Origin: Lophius americanus
Taxonomy: Eukaryota; Chordata; Actinopteri; Lophiiformes; Lophiidae
NCBI GenBank assembly: GCA_037951165.1
Contig: JBBDHG010000104.1
Coordinates: 1,042,001-1,106,000, forward strand
Length of the DNA: 64,000 bases
Direction: 5' to 3'
In this document: piece by piece, positions 38,334-47,600 of the stretch
Layout of the letters: every line of letters begins with the position of its first letter
Numbering within the stretch: the first letter of the stretch is position 1
Translations under genes and position numbers: made by a program
Notes under the pieces: generated by a model
What the model was told of the DNA's origin: nothing
Databases searched by the model: none
Seen by the model: only the letters and a program-made list of their open reading frames with translations

Positions 38334-38640
38334 ATGTTAACTGTTAAGTTCTTTAAGAATGAGTTTTTAGGCTTGTTGATATACTTAATTTACTAATTAT
38401 GTTTCTTGATGTAAATATTTCTAATCTTAGTAGGTATTTAGTGTTACGTATCGTCCCTTTGTGTGTGACATGTCCGTGTCTATATAAACTGACACGTTTT
38501 TTGAAAGAGTAGTTCAGTGGAGGCGTTAGTTCAGCGCGCTCCCTTTTTGTAGTTTTCTTTTATTAAATACCCCAAAAACAATATTTTGGGTTTTTTAAAA
38601 ATATTTATTTTATTTATTTAACCGAAATTACCACACATTT
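38334..38640. mobile_element. possible solo LTR
   Basis: Begins TGTTAACTGTTAAG. It contains TATATAAACTGACACG (TATA-like) near 38480 and ATTAAATACC further on, and ends near AAATTACCACA. The TG...CA ends and internal TATA/poly(A)-like signals suggest an LTR, but no second LTR, target duplication or internal region was seen. Confidence 0.25.
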
Positions 38641-40849
38641 TGATTGCATAATTTAAACATACAAAAAGTAATTAACTTAATGTCTTATATATGAATGAAA
38701 CGAGTAAAACTGATATGTGTGCAAAAGTTCTAATTAACCTTTTGTGTTTCAAGAACATTTTAAGCAGTTTGATCCTGGTTGCTCTATTGTGACAAATATT
38801 CATTTAAACCCTTTTCATATTTTTCAACTCATTAAATTGAATTTTCACAATTAACCGATTTCTGATGATTCTATGAAATCCGAATACATACATTTTCAAA
38901 ATATGATTATTTAAATGGTATCGAATAGATTCAATTATTTAAACATGAACTATGCAATGATTCATTTTTGACTGTATTATTCTATATAAGACTTTATTTC
39001 GGACATTTGTTACTTAATTTCTGAAATTAGTTCAACAAACTTTACCTTTTAAAACCTTGTCCTACTGTTATTTGTTTAATCCCTGACATACTGCTAAGCA
39101 GAATTTTCTACTAGATGGCGTAAAGAGATAGAATCTTTTTAGAACTTTAATAATCAAAATAGAACAAGTGCAAAAATATAATAAATCTAATCAGATCAGA
39201 ATCAGACCCATCAGAAATCTTATCTTTCCTTCTTGTTTCACTCAATATTTAGATGGTCTAAATCACCTTTTCGGCACTGTGTGTGTGTTTGTGTGTTTTT
39301 GTGTGTGTTTATGTATGTGTGAGTTGAGTGTCTGATGTATGACCGTATTTTATCTATTATGAAAGTGTTTTTACTTTCCCTTTTTCTCCCTGTATTTTGT
39401 TGAGTGTTATTTGTGTCCTGTCAGTTGACTGCAGGTAATGATTATCCTTATGTATCAAACATGCACAATGTGTGAACTGGTGAGATTTATTTTTAATATT
39501 GTACATTTTCCCTAACAAAAGACTAAAAATGAAACAAATAACTAAATAAATAAACATGCAATCTGTTGAATGACATTAGAAACAACAGGCAAATACAAAT
39601 ACAAACTTGTTTTGAAGGTCTTTTCTCTTCTTTGTCATAAAAAAATAGAACATATAGCTCTTAAAATCAGATTTCTTCTAAGCTTAACCTTAAAGGCCTG
39701 CTGTTAGTGGCGTTGCCTCAAAGCGGTATTGGTCCAAAACTGTGGATGAGTGAGGGAGAAACAGATTTTCAGACACACACATCACATCCAGTATCAACGG
39801 AACCGGGCGATGCACCTACATTGATCATTACTCATATTTACAGCTATGGAGAGTGATGTTATGTCAATAAAAATCAGCCCTGGCTCTGGCTAAGATAACT
39901 CAATTTTGTTAGATCTTTTTTTTTTTATGATATTGATCTTAACATCCTTCGAAATGGGGTGGCTTTCAATCCCACACGGTGAAGTCCTTTCATCTTCTTT
40001 TACCATTAAAACTTTGTAAGCAGCAGACAGTGTAATGAGCCAGAGAAATCTTCAGCAACTCATAGTCGTTAAACTGATTTTTGTCCATTCTTATTTCAGA
40101 TAACAGATTTTTGAAAGCGAGAACTGCTGATGCTCAGTGGAATCTGGACTATAAAATGTAATAATAACAGAAGGGGGAATCATTTAAGAAAATACGACCA
40201 CGTGTAACTGCGCTAGTCATGGCACCAAGCATCACGTGTTTGAGGAGGTTAAAAATATTGCATTGTGGTGAGATGAACTGTACATTGCTGCACCCTGCTG
40301 GCTGAGCCTCTGTTACTGAAACATGATGCAACCTGCAGACTGCAGGCCACAGTTGGAGAAAGTTGCAATGACAAAGCATGATTGCAGGCTGGATGTGAAA
40401 GGTACTGAACAGACATTTTGGGCCATGATTTTTGACCAATCTATGAAATTATATGTGAAAGTGAGTTTCTGGTTTCATAGACAGAACAGTTTCTTATCTG
40501 AAACTATTTTACAGTTTTACCTTTGATATAGAAGATATGGACCAATCTCCAAATTGAACGCAAAAGTGGATCAAATCAGTTCTGTGTTTTTCCAAGGCAG
40601 GGTGAAAACTACAAATTAGATGGAATTTCTCTAATTTCTGATCAGGGACACGTTCATACTTAGTCCTAATGTGTGTGATTATGTGTGATGTGATGTTTGT
40701 TGTAAATGTGGGGTCATTGTACTGGTCCTGTTACAGTTATTTCAGATAAATGCACAGTCAATTGTGAACAGTCAAGGCGAAAAGGTCCAATTTAAGAAAA
40801 ACAAACAAATCGGACCTCATATATATATATATTTATATATATTTATTTA

Positions 40850-41056
40850 TATGTACATAATAATACATATATTTAAATGTATATAGCCTGTACACAAGAA
40901 CATCTCCATTTGTTTATACCTTGTATATTTCTTTATTGCCTTGTCCATTTAATTTAAAATGATTTATATGACGTTCGTATTGCTCAGTTAACCGGAGTCA
41001 AATTCCTTGTATGCATATACATGGCCAATAAAGCTGATTCTGATTCTGATTCTGAT

Positions 41057-41093
<37 letters not shown>
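40850..41093 (+). mobile_element. 3' end of an L2/Rex1-like LINE, then (TA)n
   Basis: GGAGTCAAATTCCTTGTATG and CATGGCCAATAAAGCTGATT are followed by (CTGATT)n and a TA run (41061-41093). This is a familiar 3' tail of fish CR1/L2-group LINEs. It sits 150-200 bp upstream of the SAM gene promoter region. Confidence 0.75.
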
Positions 41094-41239
41094 CAAATAT
41101 ATATATTGAACTCTCCAACAAAGTGTTTTATTTTTAGTATTTTTATTAAGTTCATTTGTGTAATGTATTTAAAGAAATAATAATAATTTGAGTGTGCATT
41201 ATAAATTAAATGTATTATTATTATTATTATTATTTGCTC

Positions 41240-41487
41240 TGTTTCCGACGCGTAAGCCACGCCCCTTCATTCCATCAACCAATGACATCGAAATAGAAAC
41301 TTGACTACGTCACGGTTTAAGAAAACACTTTTAACTTTCGTTTTGAGAGTCGTGCTTTAACGGAAAGCAGTACGGTGATATTCGCACGCAGAGGAAAAAA
41401 AAACAAATAAGAGCTAGAACATCTTAGTTTGGTGAAAACCCGGCCAAGTGTGTCAATAATCGCTCAAGTGACTCGGATTCGTTCAAA
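41240..41487 (+). promoter_or_regulatory. promoter and non-coding first exon of the SAM-domain gene
   Basis: This 250-bp stretch upstream of the coding start has a GC-box-like CCACGCCCC, a CCAAT box (CAACCAATGA), a CRE-like TACGTCAC and, near 41334, AACTTTCGTTTTGA. Read on the other strand the last contains AAAACGAAAG, close to the IRF/ISRE pattern GAAAnnGAAA. A donor CAAAG|GTTTGT at 41488 would end a non-coding exon, followed by a 117-bp intron to the ATG exon. Motif matches are by eye, and the transcription start is unknown. Confidence 0.45.
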
Positions 41488-41604
41488 GGTTTGTTATTAC
41501 TAAATATTATTCCTACGTCATTATTGTTTTTCCTACGCTGTTGCCTCTACGTGGCCCATACTTGAGTAAACAATGCTTTTCCTGTGGTCTTTTTTGATGC
41601 ACAG

Positions 41605-41670
41605 ATAAAATCATGTCACTACTAGATCAAATTAAAGACATCGAGCCTGAAGCTGCCCGTATTCTGGAAG
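41605..41670 (+). CDS. SAM gene coding exon 1 (start codon)
   Basis: The acceptor GATGCACAG is followed by ATAAAATC and the ATG at 41613. The exon encodes MSLLDQIKDIEPEAARILE and ends phase 1 at GAAG|GTGAGG. This is helix 1 of the predicted SAM domain. Confidence 0.75.
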
Positions 41671-44600
41671 GTGAGGGATTCTTTTTAAAGCGACCTCCAG
41701 CTCATGGTTCACTTTCCATCCGAGGTGTTTGGAGCAGAGTGTGGCACGAACAACGACAGCAATCTCTCCCGTTAATTGGAATTTTAACAGTTTAATCAAG
41801 TACATTTAGTCATTTCTTTTTAGCTGAAAAGACAACATTTCTGCTTATAGAACAACATACTTATACTCCGCTGCACCTCAGAGGAAAAACATTTATGTTC
41901 AACTATTACATCGTCATTGTATTCCCACTGTTCTTTATAGCATATTCTTTTCTTAATATAAACCGTTATATAACATAAACACAAACGCAGACCGCTGCGA
42001 TTTCCAGATTGTGGGACTAATAAAGGTTGATCTTATCTTATCTTATCTAATTCTGTACTTTTCCCCTTCTTGATATTTTAGGTAATCTTTCCTGAATACA
42101 TTGCTTATATTTGTAGTGACGTATTACTTAAGTATCTAAATCACAACTTGTAGCATAGCATTGACTTACTTCATCCACCACCAGTGTATTAACAGTCTGC
42201 TGGGTTATAATAATCAAGAAGGTTTCCAAGACTCCACCTTTTCTTTGCAGAGAAAGATTTCAGCACCGACTCTGACATCCAGTTACTGAATGAAAATGAT
42301 CTGCGTGATCTGTTTCCTGGAGCAGACCACATTAAACTGAGGAAGAAAATCATGTGGGTAATACCCCCGCAGGTGAGCCAAACAAGTTGACACCAATCAG
42401 AATATAATAGATAGAAGTAACAAACATACACTAGATAGGGACTGGACAGTGTGCAAATCATATGTTCCATTCAGGTTTCTCTGTACGAATGTTTTTGTTT
42501 CAGAATCCCATTGATGCCATCAAAAATATAGTGGATGTTGTTTGCCCACCAAAACGTCTCACGCGTATGTATTCTGTTCCTGGCAGCTACTTTCACTATA
42601 AACATTTTATTTTGTTTCGTTCTTTAAAGACTGTGTTCATAGAAGCAACAAATATGTGCCTTTGTGTGTTATATGGGAATCCAAATTCTGACACGCACTA
42701 CCCAATTCTGCCCCTCAAGCTGGTCCACCCGGTGATGATGTCTTTTTTGAACACCATGTCGCTGTCCTGAAGAAAATTAAGATCGGGGTAAATGAGTTGC
42801 TGGATGCTCACATCAATCTTCAAATCTGGAATGGCAAAATGGAATCTGAGGAAGGTTGTTCTGTTCTGTACTGTTCAAACATTCATATTCATATTACTTA
42901 CGTGAGCGATTTGTATATACATTGCATATACACCTATCAGCCATAACATTAAAACCACCTGCCGACCATTGTTTGCCACTGAAACCGCTCTTGAATGAAC
43001 TGTGTGCTTGGACACCTTCCTGTCAGGACCGCGATGCGTTTTTTTCTGCAATCGGCACTACAGTATCTCTTCAGCGTGATCAGACAACATTAGGGGTTAG
43101 CCTTCGCATCCTATGCTCATCAACGGCAGGTGACACTGTTGCCGCTTCATTAGTTGTCCTTCCTTGGTCCAGTTTCGGTTCAGGTACTTACCTAAATCGG
43201 TTCTGGAAAAAGATGCGATTCCAAGCGGCTTGTGTTGTTAAAACAGTCTTGAAAAAGTCACATACGAGCAAAAAAGGCCAGATTTTTCCTGCCGTGTATG
43301 CGTAGCCTTAGTCTAATTTGTAGACATCTTGAAACCATGCCCTTTACTAAGAATGTCGTCTTTCTTCATACAGGAAGTTCCTTCATAGTGTTGAAGAATG
43401 AGGATTTCATGGACTGCCCGGAACGTGAGTGTATGATGATTAGACAAGCTTTTTTCTTGTCTCTTCAGCAGTCTCTTTTATTTGTTAGCTCCCAGGCTAA
43501 TGTCTCAGAACCGTATCGTATAGAGAAGCACTCACCAATAACCTTCATTCGACCAATGTTGTGTACAAACTATATATTTGTATCACCAGCGAGTCTAAAT
43601 AGTCATTGTTAAAGTCCGAGACTTCAGATTAGAGGTAGCCATGACCATGGTCGTATCTACAATTAAGGTCAATGAGGTCGGGACCTGGGTATTTTCTTCT
43701 GCGAAGGAGGAAGATACACTTCCTCAACTAAATAATGGCGTCATTGCCTGTGACTATGTGTTCAGGTGGTGGAAGGAATAATCTTGTCCTCTACTCTTTG
43801 TTCCAAATGGTGGTTTTCTGATGACAGAAACAAACCGGACAGTTTCCCGGAACAAACAAAGTTTCAGTGAAAAGGTAACTACAGGGGTATATTTCCAGAA
43901 GGTGGGTTTACCAAACTCAGAGTTTAACCTTGAGCTCTGAGTTGATCAGCCCTGAGATGATTATCTCTGAGGTGTCAGGTCCAGGACAGCTGATCGGAGT
44001 TGGTTCAATCGTCTGCGAGTTTGTTAACTCTGCGTTAAACTCAACAGCCATCATCAATGGAGCTCAGATACTGTGATTCTCCGTGACAACCAGGGAGACG
44101 CTAGGGTCGCCACACTTCATGCCATTTGAGCTGTTGTTGCCCAAATGGCATGAAGTTCTCGCACGGGCATATAGAAATACAGCGTAAAAGCATCTTCATC
44201 AGGGAAGGAGAAAAACTATCTTGGGAGGAATTGCTGCCTGAGTGGATGTTTCTACACGTTTTACTGCATTTTCTCGGAATACTTTTTCAGGAAAATCAGG
44301 TGGAATGACTTGGAACAGATTTTAATTTTCATTAATATGCACAATGCGAACGTGTCAACCGCTGAAAATGAAGTACAAATACATACTTGATACTGGGTGG
44401 ACACATAACTCGCTGGAAGATTTATATGCTTTATTAGGGAACGATTGGGATCCCCCCAATCTCCGGGATTAGCAAGAGAGGAAATCATCTTGCATGGACT
44501 GCTGCCACCGCGACCCAACTGAAATAAACTGGATGGACGGCAGACATGATCAAATCTCACTTTGGTTTTAAACATATTTATATCAGTCGGTGGCTCTTTC

Positions 44601-47600
44601 TCTCAGGGGCTTTAATTCTGAGTTCTTGCTGATGTTATAGAAGAAGCTTCCGGGGGAAAAAACAGAACAACACGAAAGACTTTGCTTGGATAAGAGAGAC
44701 TTCCCTGGTGTTTGAGGTTTGAGATCGTGGAGAATGTCAGCTCGTTCTATCTGGGCCTCACAGTCCATTGGGACGTGAATCTAGTAACCTCACAAATGAT
44801 TGACGGACACGTCACATCTGACAGCTCTGCTTAAGTCTAAGAAAGGGGGAGGAGTCAGGAACAACATCACAGTGTATTGAAGAAAACCTGCCAAGGATCT
44901 GGTTGGTTCCACAGGGGACATTAGCATGGTAACTGTCTCAGAGTTGATCTCTACTTGCTGTATGGAATGAAAAATCCAGTTTCCCTCATAGAAGTTTGAA
45001 CAAACTCAGAGTTGAACCCACTTTCTAGAATAGCACTCAAAAGTTTTTTATCCGCCATCATGCCAGCTGGTTGATTTGGAACAATGAACTAGTTTGTTAT
45101 TCATTTTCATTACCAGTTAAACCTGTTGACAGTGATATTTCTATATTATTACACAGGGCCGGGATTTAATTTCTGCTTCGACACGGAAAAATGGGCAAAA
45201 AAGTGGACAGGAGGAAAATGAGAACGAAAGAAAGACATATCAATGGAAAAGAAAAAGAGGAGGTACGGTCCATGTTACATAACCTGCCCACTAAGCCAGG
45301 CTTTGTCCAGTCAGTCTGACTTATTTTTTACTTGATTCAGTACCATAAATCAAGTTCAAGTTCTTTATTTTCCAAAATCAACCAAAAATGATGTGGGAAT
45401 ACAGGGAAATACCCCTGATAAAAGTCCCCAATCCCCTTTGTTGTACAAGCAAATCGCCCTGATTTAACTCATTAAATTAAATTAAATGTGAAGTTAGATC
45501 CACAATATTTTTAATTTAAAAAAAAGAAGCTCCCCAAAGTGATTAAGATATGAACTATTAGAGTAAAACATTATATATATATATAAATATATAAATCAAT
45601 TCATATGCCACAGACTTGGGCTAAATCAGGACGATGGTTAAGAGGTTATATCTGAAAAAAACAGGGTTTTTTTCTATAAAAAAAAAAAAGTTCAACCGAG
45701 TGAGTAAAATATGAACTATTAGAGTATAAGATGATTTATATGAGATATATGCCCTCAAGTCGACTCATATGCACCAAATTTTGACTAGATCGGATCAATG
45801 GTTGAGAAATTATTGAAGAAAAAAAAAAGAAGAAAACAATAAAAAAAATCTTCTTACATTTTTAAAAGAGAACTTGTGGGCTATTAAAAATATCTGTACT
45901 CTTACAAGATCTTAAGATTTAATTTGGTTGTATTGATGTTCTTTTTTTGCTGGAGGTGGTGAAAAATACTTTTATTATTCTATGGACTTCAGGGCTTGTG
46001 GCTCTGAGATCCCGCTGGCTTTAGCCTCTTTGCTAACAATAATAATAATAATAATCCATTTCATTTATAATCCAATTTACATTTGGATCAAATCCAAATG
46101 TATTTTATGTGCTACAAAGTAAAAATAGATAAAAGCTTCAATAAAATTTTTTTTAAAATAACTATATAAAAACCTGACCAAAAAGCAGCAATGTTAATTA
46201 AAGTTATAGGTTCTGCTAAAAAGGAAAGTTTTATGTCCTTTTTTAAATGTGTCAGTCATCTGTGGAGCCCTGAGATGGTCAGGGAGGGCATTCCACAGAC
46301 GACGGGCAGCAGGACAGATGCCCGATCATCCATGGTGCTGAGCTTAGTCCGGCGAAGGAGGAGGCGGTATGAGTGGGTAGAGCGGAGGGATCGTGTTGAG
46401 GTCAGTGGGGTGAGTAGTTCTTCAGGTAGGGGGTTGCTTTACCATGGATACACTGGTGAGTGAGGAGAGAGATCTTATAATCAATCCTGGTGGAGATTTG
46501 AAGCCAATGAAGGGAATGAAGAACAGGGGTGATGTGTTCGTGTTTACGAACTCTCATCAGGATCCTTCAGATGTTTTGAACATACTGTAGTCTATGAAGA
46601 CTTTTATCAGGGATCCCGATGAGAAGTGAGTTACAGTAATCCAGCCTGGAGGAGACGAACGTGTCTGGAGGAGACGAACGTGTTCTGTTCCTCGGGATTA
46701 TTTAATTTGAAGTGTGTGATTAATTTCCTTGTGCCGAACGCTTTTAGGGTCCTTCCTCCGCAGTCCTCTTCGCGTTAAGTTTTTTAAAAGCATAAATGAT
46801 AGAATAGATCGATAAAAACATCGGGCTCGTGCCTGGCTCTGAACTACCGCTAGCTATAGCCGCACTGCCAATGTTAGCTTAACTTGCTATGATCTTTGGG
46901 GTGATTACATTTGAATTGTGTGATAAAGTTGGTTGTGCTGAACGTTTTCGGGGGTTGAAGAGATGCCTTGTTTGGTCCTTACTGGTGTTAAAGTTTGCGG
47001 GCTCTGTGTTTTCTGGTTTGCTCGTGAGATTGTTTGGAGAAGCGTTAGCTCATGCTTGGTGTGCGGCGCCTGCGTGCAACCGGCCTCGAATGAAGCTGAT
47101 CAGCCGATTGCCAATTATATCGAAGTAGGCCTGTCGTGCACCTCTAATGTGGATGAATGATAATTCATGTCATTGCAATTGCAAACATCTAACCTTGTTT
47201 TCACGCATCACCGCTTTCCAGAGAATTTGTGCAACAGCAATAGTGCTGTCCAATTCTTGCTCTCTTAATGTCTTAAAATGAAAAATGGAAGCTCAGATTT
47301 TGGACCTCGGTATTTGTAAATCCCCGCGTACGGCCATGGCCATGACTTCGGACAATGAAAATAAAGTTACACATCTATTAAAAAGCTTTATCGTGTTTTT
47401 TTCCTCAGGATTTTTAGAAAGAGTATTTTTCCAAATCATTTCATTCAATCGTTATTCTGATTACCTTCACTCTGCAGGCAGATTTGCCCATATGTGACCC
47501 CTATCTGATTTTTTTTTATGACTGAACAGCACAAAGGCAATTTTTTTCAAATCAGACCGCTTTCATTTTCATGTATGGTCCTCAATCGGATACATATCTG

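Larger units (their letters stand above)
21806..41239. other. intergenic gene desert of repeats
   Basis: Between trdn and the SAM gene no coding exon was recognised. Large parts (21.8-23.2, 24.2-25.3, 25.7-27.8, 34.3-35.9 and 38.6-40.8 kb) show neither a coding signal nor a repeat I can name. The rest is the satellite, minisatellite, LINE and MITE content listed separately. Confidence 0.5.

Noticed and set aside
42462..42770. Open frame across exons 3-4 of the SAM gene
   Set aside because: It shadows the exons in another frame and crosses intron sequence; the phase-consistent exon model explains the region better.
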